Shown one piece after another: positions 1-7,041 of a stretch of 12,415 nucleotides of DNA. The stretch is from Acidocella sp. 35-58-6 (GTDB lineage: Bacteria > Pseudomonadota > Alphaproteobacteria > Acetobacterales > Acetobacteraceae). Numbering within the stretch: the stretch's first letter is position 1; each line of letters starts with the position of its first letter. Position numbers and translations under genes: made by a program. The stretch covers positions 1 through 12,415 of the forward strand of contig NCFD01000009.1 of assembly GCA_002281005.1 (NCBI GenBank), in the 5' to 3' direction. Below the pieces are notes generated by a model. That model saw only the letters and a list, made by a program, of their open reading frames with translations, was not told the origin of the DNA and made no database searches.

Positions 1-1158
1 CGAGCCCGCACTCCAGCCGGCCACGATGATGGTGCGACCCGAGGCGGCCCAGCGGGTGCGTAGTTCGGCAAAGCCGTCAAACGCGGCGAGCGGTTGGCCC
101 GCTAATATGGGACCAGCGCGGCCACCGAAATCAATGCCCTCGGCGCCATCGGGTTTGGAAAATGGCGTAAAGCCAAAACAGGGGCCGCGGGCCAGCGCCT
201 CATCCCAGGCGGGCGCGTCGAGATACAGCATCGCGGGCGGGATTGGGCGGTAAGGTTGCTCGCCGGTGCGGGCCGGGCCGCGGCGTTCGGCGTAATGGTC
301 AGCGATCAGTTCCAGCCGGGCGGCAACAGCACCTTCGGCCTGGTGGTCGAAGCTCAGCGAGGCGGTGGGGAGATAATCAAAGATCGTCTCCATCGTCTCG
401 GCGAATAACGGCGCGTAATGCTCGATGCCGGGGTGGCGGCGGCCGTCGGAGACGGATTCGTAAAGCGGGTCATCAACCGCCTTGGGGCCAAATAACGCCC
501 GCCAATTGGCGCGGAAGCGCGAGACCGAGGCTTCGTCGAACGAAAGCTCCGAGGCCGGGTGGAAGTTGAGTTCCCGCACCGGCTCGCCGCTGCGCTGAGT
601 TTCAGGGTCAAAGCGGCGGATGGTCTCAATGGTGTCGCCAAACAAATCGAGGCGGACCGGGGCGGTGTCACCCGCGGGAAAAACGTCAATAATGCCGCCG
701 CGCAGGCAAAATTCACCGGCCTCCATCACCGTGCCGGTGCGGTTATAGCCGTCGGCATCGAGGAAGGCGGCGAGGTCTTCCGGGGCGATGGTATCACCAA
801 CCGCCAGGCGCATTCCTGCCCCCACCAGCGCCTTGCGGGGCGGCACTTTTTGTAAGGCAGCATTTACCGTGGTGAGGATAATGCGTTTTTTGCCGGGCTC
901 AGCTTGCAGACGGCTTAACGCCGCGATGCGTTCGGCGATGATGGCGCCGTTCGGAGAGACGCGGTCATACGGCAGACAGTCCCAGGCCGGAAACTGCACC
1001 ACCTCGATCTCCGGGCCGAAAAACGCGATGGCTTCGGCGAGGCCCGCCAGCCGGGCGTCATCGCGGGCGATGTGCAAAACCGGGCCGTTATGCTCGCCGA
1101 GGCGGCGCACCAGCACGAAGGCGTCGATGCCCTCCGGGACGCCATAAACCGGGATCAT
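1..1158 (-). CDS. mfd: Transcription-repair coupling factor Mfd, N-terminal third (cut by window edge)
   Basis: Mfd is a cytoplasmic ATP-dependent translocase that removes RNA polymerase stalled at DNA lesions and recruits UvrA for nucleotide excision repair. I translated the minus frame from the ATG at 1158-1156 to base 1: it is open for 386 codons with no stop. It begins MIPVYGVPEGIDAFVL and contains FPAWDCLPYDR followed by SPNGAIIAERIAALSRL (about residues 57-87), the conserved start of the UvrB-like module that binds UvrA. Mfd proteins are usually about 1,150 residues, so the RNA polymerase-binding and translocase domains lie outside the window. The ATG overlaps the sdhE TGA as ATGA, so the two genes are probably translationally coupled and co-transcribed. 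No Walker A motif is visible here, which is normal because the UvrB-like module of Mfd is degenerate. Confidence is high despite truncation. Confidence 0.95.
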   Translation of the reverse strand, partial: MIPVYGVPEGIDAFVLVRRLGEHNGPVLHIARDDARLAGLAEAIAFFGPEIEVVQFPAWDCLPYDRVSPNGAIIAERIAALSRLQAEPGKKRIILTTVNAALQKVPPRKALVGAGMRLAVGDTIAPEDLAAFLDADGYNRTGTVMEAGEFCLRGGIIDVFPAGDTAPVRLDLFGDTIETIRRFDPETQRSGEPVRELNFHPASELSFDEASVSRFRANWRALFGPKAVDDPLYESVSDGRRHPGIEHYAPLFAETMETIFDYLPTASLSFDHQAEGAVAARLELIADHYAERRGPARTGEQPYRPIPPAMLYLDAPAWDEALARGPCFGFTPFSKPDGAEGIDFGGRAGPILAGQPLAAFDGFAELRTRWAASGRTIIVAGWSAGS

Positions 1159-1442
1159 TGGCGGCTGAGGGCGGCGGTGCGGATGCGGCGCAGCATGGGG
1201 GTGTCGGCGTGGGGTGGGATGGGTTTGCGGCCTGTCAGCCAGTCGGCCAGCTCGGCGTCGGGGAATTCCATGACCTCCTCGATCTCGTCGAGCTCGGATT
1301 CGGTCATGCCAGCGATTCGGGCCTTCACGAAGTCGCCGATGAGCAGGTCGTTCTCATAGGTGCCACGGTGCTGGGCGCGGAAAACCAACCGGCGGCGGCG
1401 GTTGTCCAATGGTTTATCGTCGGGAGGGTCAAGCGTATCCAT
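1155..1442 (-). CDS. sdhE: Succinate dehydrogenase assembly factor SdhE (flavinator)
   Basis: This 95-residue protein belongs to the SdhE/Sdh5 family (YgfY in E. coli), small soluble proteins that promote covalent FAD attachment to the SdhA flavoprotein. The family signature RGxxExD is present as RGTYEND at about residues 26-32, preceded by the usual basic stretch RRRRLVFRAQH. The acidic segment SELDEIEEVMEFPDAELADWLTG matches the rest of the fold, and the length is normal. The ATG at 1442-1440 has no clear Shine-Dalgarno sequence; a proposed promoter places transcription initiation only about 5 bases upstream, so the mRNA may be nearly leaderless. It overlaps mfd by 4 bases downstream and is divergent from recG. 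The sdhE-mfd pairing is, from memory, a common alphaproteobacterial arrangement and does not imply a shared pathway. Confidence 0.93.
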   Translation of the reverse strand: MDTLDPPDDKPLDNRRRRLVFRAQHRGTYENDLLIGDFVKARIAGMTESELDEIEEVMEFPDAELADWLTGRKPIPPHADTPMLRRIRTAALSRQ

Positions 1443-1453
1443 CTATGGGTTGC

Positions 1454-1482
1454 GATATAGAGAGGGTTTGGCCAAGAGTCAG
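1454..1482 (-). promoter_or_regulatory. Candidate sigma-70 promoter for sdhE-mfd
   Basis: Reading the minus strand, a -35-like CTGACT (1482-1477) is followed after 17 bases by a -10-like TATATC (1459-1454). Each hexamer matches the consensus at 4 of 6 positions, and the spacing is ideal. Initiation would fall near 1447, about 5 bases from the sdhE ATG, which fits the missing Shine-Dalgarno sequence. The element lies over the start region of divergent recG. This is inferred from sequence only. Confidence 0.4.
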
Positions 1483-1485
1483 CCC

Positions 1486-3540
1486 GTGAGCTTGGAAATT
1501 CTGGCCCCTTTGCGTGCGCCGATCACATCCCTGCCCGGCTTGGGGCCGCGCCTTGCGGTTTTGCTTAGCCGACTGGTGGGCGGTGAGACTGTGCGCGACG
1601 TGCTGTTTCACCTGCCGGTAGAGTTTGTGGACCGGCGGGGGATAAGCACGATCAAGGATGCTAAACCCGGTGCCATGGCAACGTTGCGCGTTGAGGTGAT
1701 CCGGCACGAGCCGCCGGGGCGCAAAGGCCAGCCACACCGGGTGGTGATTGGCGATGCCAGCGGCTTTGGCGAGATTGTGCTGTTCCATGCCGCGCGGCTG
1801 GTGCAGTTTCCGGTGGGGGCGAAGCTGCTGATTTCGGGCAAGGTGGCGATGTTCGCTGACCGGATGACCATGGCGCACCCGGATTATGTGCTGAACCAGG
1901 CGCAGGAGGCGGGGTTTCCCTGGATTGAGCCGGTATGGCCGCTGAGCGCGGGAGTAGTGCCCAGGATCATGCGCCGGGCGGCGTTGGGGGCGCTGGAGCG
2001 GCTGCCGATGTCGCCGGAATGGCAAAGCGCGAGCGTACTGAAATATCGTGGTTGGCCGGGGTTCAAGGCGGCACTGACCGCCTTACATGCGCCAGAGGCC
2101 ATTCCTGACGATAAGCCAGCGGCACGGCTGGCCTATGATGAGTTGCTGGCCCGCCAGATTGCCTTTGCGCTGGTGCGGGCACGAAGGCGCAAGCGGGCCG
2201 GACGGGCCTTGCTGGGCGATGGAAGGTTGCGGACGGCGGCGTTGCGGCGGTTTGGGTTCACCCCGACGCAGGGGCAGTTAGCCGCGCTGGCAGAGATTGA
2301 TAAGGACATGGCTAGCCCGCACCAGATGCTGCGGCTGCTGCAAGGCGATGTGGGGTCGGGCAAAACCCTGGTTGCGGTGCTGGCGATGCTGCGAGCGGTG
2401 GAAGCCGGTGCGCAAGCGGCGTTGCTGGCGCCGACCGAGATTCTAGCCAAGCAGCATTATGAGGTGTTACAAAAAATCAGCCCGGTGCCGGTGGTATTTT
2501 TATCAGGCAATGTGAAGGGCAAGGCGCGGACAGTTATTTTAGGTGCCATCGCCGATGGGTCGGCGCAAATGGTTGTTGGCACGCACGCGATATTTCAGAA
2601 ATCGGTGGCATTTCATGATCTCGCATTGGCGGTGATCGACGAGCAGCATCGGTTTGGCGTGGACCAAAGGCTGGCGTTGAGCGCCAAGGGCGAGATGACG
2701 GATTTGCTGGTGATGACTGCCACGCCCATTCCGCGCACGCTGCTGTTAACGCACTGGGGCGAGATGGAGATCAGCCGGATTACCGAAAAACCAGCGGGCC
2801 GCCAGCCAATTACCACGACGATGCACAAGCTCTCGGATTTAGAGAAAGTGCTGGCGGCGATCGAGCGGGCGATCAACCAGGGCGGGCGGGTTTATTGGGT
2901 GTGCCCGCTGGTGGTGGAATCTGAGGTGCTGGACGTGACGGCGACCGAGATGCGTTATGCCGCGTTGCAAGCGCGGTTTGGGGCGCAGGTGGCGATGGCG
3001 CATGGGCAGATGCCGCCCGAGGCGCGCGATGCGGCATTAGCGGAATTTGCGGCGGGGCGCTGTAAAATATTGGTGGCGACCACGGTGATCGAGGTGGGGG
3101 TGGATGTGCGGGAAGCCAATGTGATGGTGATTGAACATGCTGAGCGGTTTGGCTTGGCGCAGTTGCATCAGTTGCGCGGACGGGTGGGGCGCGGGGCGGC
3201 GAAAAGCTATTGTTTGTTGCTGCATACGGATAAATTAGGCGTGACGTCGCGTAAGCGCCTGGCATTACTGCGCGAAACCGAGGATGGGTTTGTGATCGCC
3301 GATGAGGACCATTGGCTGCGCGGCGCGGGTGATGCGCTCGGAACCAAACAGTCCGGCTTGCCGGGCTACCGGCTGGCGGATGTTGAAAAGCATGAGGATT
3401 TATTGCCAATGGCGCGGCAGGATGCGGAGATGCTGTTGCAGAAGGATGCAAAATTGGAATCGGAACGCGGCAAGGCGGTGCGGCTATTGTTGAATTTGTT
3501 TGATCAGCGCGATGCCATCAACACATTGAGGGCGGGATGA
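1486..3540 (+). CDS. recG: ATP-dependent DNA helicase RecG
   Basis: RecG is a superfamily 2 helicase that remodels stalled replication forks and Holliday junctions. From the GTG chosen here the protein has 684 residues, close to the family norm. Visible features in order are the N-terminal helix-hairpin-like LPGLGPRLAVLL, the OB-fold wedge region, Walker A GDVGSGKT at about 287-294, APTEILAKQH, the DEQH box followed by RFGV at about 385-392, TATPIPRT, and motifs V/VI with TTVIEVGVDV and QLRGRVGRG. The C-terminal TRG region contains WLRGAGDALGTKQSG. The frame is open upstream to 1360, but that part is antisense to sdhE and does not resemble RecG. I chose GTG at 1486, which has AAGAG 7 bases upstream; TTG at 1468 (690 residues) is the alternative, though its purine run is too close. 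The 3' end overlaps the Nudix gene by 4 bases. Confidence 0.95.
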   Translation: MSLEILAPLRAPITSLPGLGPRLAVLLSRLVGGETVRDVLFHLPVEFVDRRGISTIKDAKPGAMATLRVEVIRHEPPGRKGQPHRVVIGDASGFGEIVLFHAARLVQFPVGAKLLISGKVAMFADRMTMAHPDYVLNQAQEAGFPWIEPVWPLSAGVVPRIMRRAALGALERLPMSPEWQSASVLKYRGWPGFKAALTALHAPEAIPDDKPAARLAYDELLARQIAFALVRARRRKRAGRALLGDGRLRTAALRRFGFTPTQGQLAALAEIDKDMASPHQMLRLLQGDVGSGKTLVAVLAMLRAVEAGAQAALLAPTEILAKQHYEVLQKISPVPVVFLSGNVKGKARTVILGAIADGSAQMVVGTHAIFQKSVAFHDLALAVIDEQHRFGVDQRLALSAKGEMTDLLVMTATPIPRTLLLTHWGEMEISRITEKPAGRQPITTTMHKLSDLEKVLAAIERAINQGGRVYWVCPLVVESEVLDVTATEMRYAALQARFGAQVAMAHGQMPPEARDAALAEFAAGRCKILVATTVIEVGVDVREANVMVIEHAERFGLAQLHQLRGRVGRGAAKSYCLLLHTDKLGVTSRKRLALLRETEDGFVIADEDHWLRGAGDALGTKQSGLPGYRLADVEKHEDLLPMARQDAEMLLQKDAKLESERGKAVRLLLNLFDQRDAINTLRAG

Positions 3541-4010
3541 AGCCGCCTGCAAATAACCAGCGCGAGTATCCGAAACATCCGCTGATTGGCATCGGGATTA
3601 TCGTGTTGCGCGGTGAGGAGGTTTTGCTCATCAAGCGCGGCCGGCCACCGGCGCAATTCGCCTGGAGCCTGCCGGGCGGCGGGCAGGAGTTGGGCGAGAC
3701 GGCGGAAGCTGCGGCACGACGGGAATTATTGGAAGAAACCGGCTTATCGGTGGGGCCGCTGAGCCTGATCGCACATGTGGATTCCATCCATCGCGACGAG
3801 CATGATTTTGTGCAGTGGCATTACACAATTTTGGATTTTGCCGCCACGTACAAAGGCGGAGAGATCGTCGCGGGAGATGACGTGATTGATATTGCCTGGG
3901 TGCACCCAAGGCAATTCGATGACTATGATTTATGGCATGAAGCGCGGCGTGTTATCGGCCTAGCAGTTTCGAAATTGCGGCTTGGAATTTCTCTGACTCC
4001 GGCGCCGTGA
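3537..4010 (+). CDS. Nudix hydrolase
   Basis: This 157-residue protein is a Nudix-family pyrophosphohydrolase, which cleaves nucleoside diphosphates linked to another moiety (X) using divalent metal. The complete Nudix box GX5EX7REUXEEXGU is present at about residues 48-70: G48, E54, R62-E63-L64, E66-E67 and G69-L70. It follows the typical beta strand VLLIKRGRPP and the segment FAWSLPGG. The substrate cannot be set from sequence; ADP-ribose, an oxidised nucleotide or a nucleotide sugar are all possible. The ATG overlaps the recG TGA as ATGA, so expression is probably coupled to recG. The last 59 bases overlap the convergent glutathione peroxidase gene, so both C-termini are encoded by the same DNA. 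No signal peptide is evident, so the enzyme should be cytosolic. Confidence 0.92.
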   Translation: MKPPANNQREYPKHPLIGIGIIVLRGEEVLLIKRGRPPAQFAWSLPGGGQELGETAEAAARRELLEETGLSVGPLSLIAHVDSIHRDEHDFVQWHYTILDFAATYKGGEIVAGDDVIDIAWVHPRQFDDYDLWHEARRVIGLAVSKLRLGISLTPAP

Positions 4011-4434
4011 TGCTGGAAAACCATTCCATCAATTGGCCATCCTTGCCGACGAGATATTTGAAAAAATTCCATTTTGGCGATGCCATAAACCCGCCTTGAG
4101 AGCCCGCCCATTTGAAGAACGGGTGCGCGTTAGCCCCCTTTACATGGACTTTCGCCATCATCGGGAAATCGACACCGTAATTGAGTTCGCAGAAGGCTGA
4201 TATTTCGTCAGCCGAGCCAGGCTCCTGGGCTCCAAAATCATTTGACGGGACGCCGATGACCACCAGGCCAGACTCCTTATGGTCACGCCAGAGCGCCTCC
4301 AAGCCTTTGTATTGCGGGGTAAAGCCGCATTTGGAGGCGGTATTCACCACCACTAAGGGCCGCCCTGAGAGGTCTTTCAGGGGGTAAGGTTGGCCCTGCA
4401 AAGTCTCAAAACTGAAATCATAGGCGCTGGACAT
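3952..4434 (-). CDS. Glutathione peroxidase family thiol peroxidase
   Basis: This 160-residue protein belongs to the glutathione peroxidase family (BtuE/Gpx3-like), which reduces hydrogen and lipid peroxides. The peroxidatic residue is cysteine, not selenocysteine: C36 in NTASKCGFTPQY. The other catalytic residues are Q70 (in FGAQEPG) and W122-N123 (in SPKWNFFKYLV). A second cysteine, C82 in FCELNYGV, sits where yeast Gpx3 has its resolving cysteine, so thioredoxin may be the real reductant. There is no signal peptide, and the length is normal. The ATG at 4434-4432 has an AGGAG Shine-Dalgarno sequence (4445-4441) with a 6-base spacer. It is divergent from mazG across only 37 bases that hold a perfect 6-base dyad, and its 3' end overlaps the Nudix gene. 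Confidence 0.95.
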   Translation of the reverse strand: MSSAYDFSFETLQGQPYPLKDLSGRPLVVVNTASKCGFTPQYKGLEALWRDHKESGLVVIGVPSNDFGAQEPGSADEISAFCELNYGVDFPMMAKVHVKGANAHPFFKWAGSQGGFMASPKWNFFKYLVGKDGQLMEWFSSITAPESEKFQAAISKLLGR

Positions 4435-4444
4435 ATTGGTCTCC

Positions 4445-4463
4445 TGTAAGTTTTCACCTTACA
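4445..4463. promoter_or_regulatory. Dyad TGTAAG-N7-CTTACA between divergent gpx and mazG
   Basis: A perfect 6-base inverted repeat, TGTAAG (4445-4450) and CTTACA (4458-4463), occupies the middle of the 37-base gpx-mazG gap. On the minus strand it abuts the gpx Shine-Dalgarno sequence. It also overlaps a weak candidate gpx promoter, TTGACT (4482-4477) with TAAGGT (4461-4456) at a short 15-base spacing. A weak plus-strand promoter, TTGGTC (4436-4441) with TACATT (4460-4465), would place mazG initiation at about its ATG. It could be a repressor operator or a small mRNA hairpin. I do not recognise a known regulator's consensus. Confidence 0.3.
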
Positions 4464-4471
4464 TTAAGCCC

Positions 4472-5263
4472 ATGACAGTCAAACCTGATTCCATCGCCCC
4501 TCTCATCACTGTGATGGCCGCGTTACGTGACCCTGAAACCGGCTGCCCATGGGATAAGGAGCAGGATTTCAGCACCATTGCGCCCTATACCATCGAGGAA
4601 GCCTATGAGGTGCAGGCCGCTATCGCCTCCGGCGATGCCGCACAGTTGAAGGACGAGTTGGGGGATTTGCTATTTCAGGTGGTGTACCATGCGCGCATGG
4701 CCGAGGAGCGCGGGTGGTTCGATTTTGCCGATGTGGCGGGGGCGGTTACCGATAAGATGATCAGGCGGCACCCGCATGTGTTTGGCGATGCTGGTGCCCG
4801 TGACTCAGCCGCGCAAACACATGCCTGGGAGGTTCAGAAAGAAGCTGAACGGGCGGCGCGGGCGGAGGCTGGCGTGCTAGATGGCGTGGCCCCTACCCTG
4901 CCCGCTTTGCTGCGGGCGCAAAAGCTGACAGGCCGGGCCGCCCGTGTAGGGTTTGATTGGCCGAACGCCGAGGCCGTGCTTGACAAACTTGCCGAGGAAA
5001 CCGCCGAATTGCGGGCCGAATTGGCGCAAGCCGACCAAGCCCGGTTACAAGATGAGATGGGGGATATGTTGTTTGTACTGGCAAATTTAGCCCGTAAACT
5101 GGGGCTGAGTGGTGAGGCCTGCTTGAACGCTGCTAATGAAAAGTTTATCCGCCGGTTTGGCGCCATTGAAACAGCGTTGGCAGCCGAGGGGAAAACCCCG
5201 GCCGCCTCAAATTTAGATGAAATGGAAGCGCTTTGGACACAGGCAAAGAGGGCGGGTCTATGA
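4472..5263 (+). CDS. mazG: Nucleoside triphosphate pyrophosphohydrolase MazG
   Basis: MazG hydrolyses NTPs and dNTPs to monophosphate and pyrophosphate, and is linked to removal of damaged nucleotides and, in E. coli, to control of alarmone levels. The 263-residue protein has the two tandem MazG domains of the full-length type. The first has GCPWDKEQDF, then E42-E43 and E46 with D61-E62 and D65 (DELGDLLFQ). The second has GFDWP near 160, then E175-E176 and E179 with D194-E195 and D198 (DEMGDMLF). I chose ATG 4472, where homology starts at about MTVKPDSIAPLITVM; the frame extends to a TTG at 4436, but that is the divergent gpx gap. The Shine-Dalgarno sequence is weak. It overlaps the downstream carbonic anhydrase by ATGA. 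In rhizobia mazG often follows hfq-hflX; here it lies nearby on the opposite strand. Confidence 0.95.
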   Translation: MTVKPDSIAPLITVMAALRDPETGCPWDKEQDFSTIAPYTIEEAYEVQAAIASGDAAQLKDELGDLLFQVVYHARMAEERGWFDFADVAGAVTDKMIRRHPHVFGDAGARDSAAQTHAWEVQKEAERAARAEAGVLDGVAPTLPALLRAQKLTGRAARVGFDWPNAEAVLDKLAEETAELRAELAQADQARLQDEMGDMLFVLANLARKLGLSGEACLNAANEKFIRRFGAIETALAAEGKTPAASNLDEMEALWTQAKRAGL

Positions 5264-5853
5264 ATAATCTGATGGCAGGACACAAGAGATTTCGCAGCGG
5301 TTACTGGCGGCGGTACCAGAAGCGCTTTGCCACGCTGGCGCGTGACGGACAGGCGCCGGAAGCGATGGTGATTGCGTGCTCAGACTCCCGTGTTTCGCCA
5401 GAGGTGATTTTTGATTGTGCGCCCGGTGAGATTTTTGTGGTGCGTAACGTGAGTAATTTGGTGCCGCCTTATGCGCCTGATACCGGTAACCACGGGACGT
5501 CAGCTGCATTGGAATTTGCAGTCACGGTGTTGAAAGTGAAAACACTGGTGGTGCTCGGGCACAGCCTGTGTGGCGGTATAAGGGCATTGATGAGCGGCCC
5601 GGCCCCTGGGGCTGGCGACTTTATTGAATCGTGGATGAAGATAGCACAACGTGCCCGCCAGCGGGTTTGTGATTCGCCAGAACCAGGCCAGGATTTTGAG
5701 GGCCTATGCCACCGTTGCGAGCAGGAATCCATTAAAGTTTCGCTTGATAATTTAATGACATTTCCTTGGATTACCGAACGTGTGAAGGCCGGAACCTTAA
5801 CGCTGGCGGGGTTGCATTTTGATGTGCAAACCGGGAAGCTAGAGGCTATTTAA
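5260..5853 (+). CDS. Beta-class carbonic anhydrase
   Basis: This zinc enzyme interconverts carbon dioxide and bicarbonate, supplying bicarbonate to carboxylases and buffering the cytoplasm. The 197-residue protein has the full beta-class metal site: C40, D42 and R44 in ACSDSRVSPEVIF, then H101 and C104 in GHSLCGGIRAL. The segments RNVSNLVPPY, GTSAALEFAV and the C-terminal LHFDVQTGKLEAI are also typical. There is no signal peptide. The ATG at 5260 overlaps the mazG TGA as ATGA and has a purine-rich AAGAGGG run upstream; the frame opens further upstream at 5233, but only within mazG. Coupling to mazG is likely by position, with no obvious metabolic link. The stop lies inside the end of the convergent dioxygenase-family gene (8-base overlap). 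Confidence 0.95.
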   Translation: MNNLMAGHKRFRSGYWRRYQKRFATLARDGQAPEAMVIACSDSRVSPEVIFDCAPGEIFVVRNVSNLVPPYAPDTGNHGTSAALEFAVTVLKVKTLVVLGHSLCGGIRALMSGPAPGAGDFIESWMKIAQRARQRVCDSPEPGQDFEGLCHRCEQESIKVSLDNLMTFPWITERVKAGTLTLAGLHFDVQTGKLEAI

Positions 5854-6226
5854 GCGCTGGCGTGGTGTTGGGCTCCATATCCATCGCCTCATCTGAGGAC
5901 TCAGGCAACACGCCGCCCTTCACCGGCAATATCTCGCCAAACCAAAATGGATTTTTGAGGTGGTCATCGCGCACCCGGCCGGTGTTGGGGTGCAGCAAAA
6001 TTGCCAGGCCGTTGCGGTTAAGCATCAGCCAGGGGATGAAAGATGGGAAAATCTCGGCCAAGAAAGCCACCTGAAACATTGGCGCGGTGTGCGGGCCAAC
6101 CGGAACATCGTGCCAACGCCCCAGGCGCACCAAAAAGCGTTCGGCGATCAGGCTGCGCAAGTGCTCGGCTTTGGCGCGTTCTTCGGGCGTACGGTAGTAA
6201 ATATGCGCATGATAACTTGGGATCAT
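5846..6226 (-). CDS. DOPA 4,5-dioxygenase family protein
   Basis: This 126-residue protein matches the DOPA 4,5-dioxygenase family (PF08883, the fungal DodA type), small enzymes that open catechol rings of L-DOPA-like substrates. Family features visible are YHAHIYY with H6 and H8, then PVGPHTAPMFQVAF with H46, and LMLNRNGLAILLHPNTG with H79 followed by DDH (H89). These histidines are the likely metal-site candidates. Bacterial members are often annotated by homology only, and the substrate here is unknown. The ATG at 6226-6224 overlaps the stop of the upstream monophosphatase-family gene as ATGA. It is the last gene of the hfq-hflX cluster and ends 8 bases inside the convergent carbonic anhydrase gene. 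The C-terminal tail after about residue 110 is acidic and looks disordered. Confidence 0.85.
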   Translation of the reverse strand: MIPSYHAHIYYRTPEERAKAEHLRSLIAERFLVRLGRWHDVPVGPHTAPMFQVAFLAEIFPSFIPWLMLNRNGLAILLHPNTGRVRDDHLKNPFWFGEILPVKGGVLPESSDEAMDMEPNTTPALK

Positions 6227-7041
6227 AATAATAAAGCCTGTTGCAGAAGCAGCCAGCTATCTTCATCAGAGGCCAGCAATAATCCGCCATCAACTTCCGA
6301 TGGGATATAGGGCCAGCCGTCAAAATGCCGGCCATAACCGCCCGCTTCCTTGTGCAGTAAATAGCCGGCGGCGTGGTCCCACGGGTATAGGCGGCGGAAT
6401 AATTGCATATGGCATTGGCCGGCGGCGAGCATGCGGTATTGGTGGGCGGCGCAGCGATAATCTGCCAGAGACCCCAGCCGGTCGAGCCGGTGCAGCACGT
6501 GGGTTCGCAAAGGCTCCTGCATATAGCGCCATGAAACCGTGCCGACCATTTGGTTGACCGGCACCGGGGCCGCCACACGCAGGCGGTGGCGGGTGGCATC
6601 GGGCTTCACCATCCAGGCACCGCCGCCGGCGATGGCAACAGCGGTATCATCGCAGACCGGGTCATGCAGAAAGCCTGCCAGTACCTCATCTTGTTCCACC
6701 AACGCCAGCATCACGCCAAATAACGGGATCTCAGCGGCGAAATTGGCGGTCCCGTCGATGGGGTCGATGATCCAGACTTTGCCAGGCAGCTTCAAGCGTT
6801 TTAATAAATCAGGATTTTGGGCCACACTCTCCTCGCCGATGACATCGGCGTCGGGGTAGAGTTTTTTCAAACCCGCTGTCAGGGCTTTTTCGGCGGCAAT
6901 ATCGGCCACGGTGACCGGGTCAAGCGGACTGGATTTGGAGGTGATATCAGTGCTCGAAAGGCGCTTGAAGCGCGGCATGATTTCGGTCGTGGAAACCTCA
7001 CGCAGAAGCGCAATGATGGCTGCAACCTCGGCCGCGTTCAC
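6223..7041 (-). CDS. Inositol monophosphatase family phosphatase
   Basis: This 272-residue protein belongs to the lithium-sensitive, magnesium-dependent inositol monophosphatase superfamily. The metal-binding motifs are complete: D41 and D47 in DPVTVAD, E70-E71 in GEES, D93 and D96 in WIIDPIDGTANF, and D222 in PWDHAAG. Members dephosphorylate inositol phosphate, histidinol phosphate, 3'-phosphoadenosine 5'-phosphate or fructose bisphosphate; I cannot choose among these, though histidinol phosphatase (HisN) is a frequent annotation for alphaproteobacterial paralogues. The start is a GTG at 7041-7039 overlapping the hflX TGA as GTGA, and its stop overlaps the next gene as ATGA. This indicates tight coupling within the hfq-hflX cluster. 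It should be cytosolic, as no signal peptide is seen. Confidence 0.92.
   Translation of the reverse strand: MNAAEVAAIIALLREVSTTEIMPRFKRLSSTDITSKSSPLDPVTVADIAAEKALTAGLKKLYPDADVIGEESVAQNPDLLKRLKLPGKVWIIDPIDGTANFAAEIPLFGVMLALVEQDEVLAGFLHDPVCDDTAVAIAGGGAWMVKPDATRHRLRVAAPVPVNQMVGTVSWRYMQEPLRTHVLHRLDRLGSLADYRCAAHQYRMLAAGQCHMQLFRRLYPWDHAAGYLLHKEAGGYGRHFDGWPYIPSEVDGGLLLASDEDSWLLLQQALLL

Noticed and set aside
1360..1485. N-terminal extension of recG from an upstream start at 1360
   Set aside because: The extra residues are basic, unlike RecG, and are antisense to the sdhE coding sequence; RecG homology begins at about LAPLRAPITSLPG.
1429..3451. Long minus-strand open frames of 198 and 192 codons inside recG
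   Set aside because: They are antisense shadows of a well-supported recG gene in GC-rich DNA; the compositions are rich in P, R, H and A with no recognisable domain.
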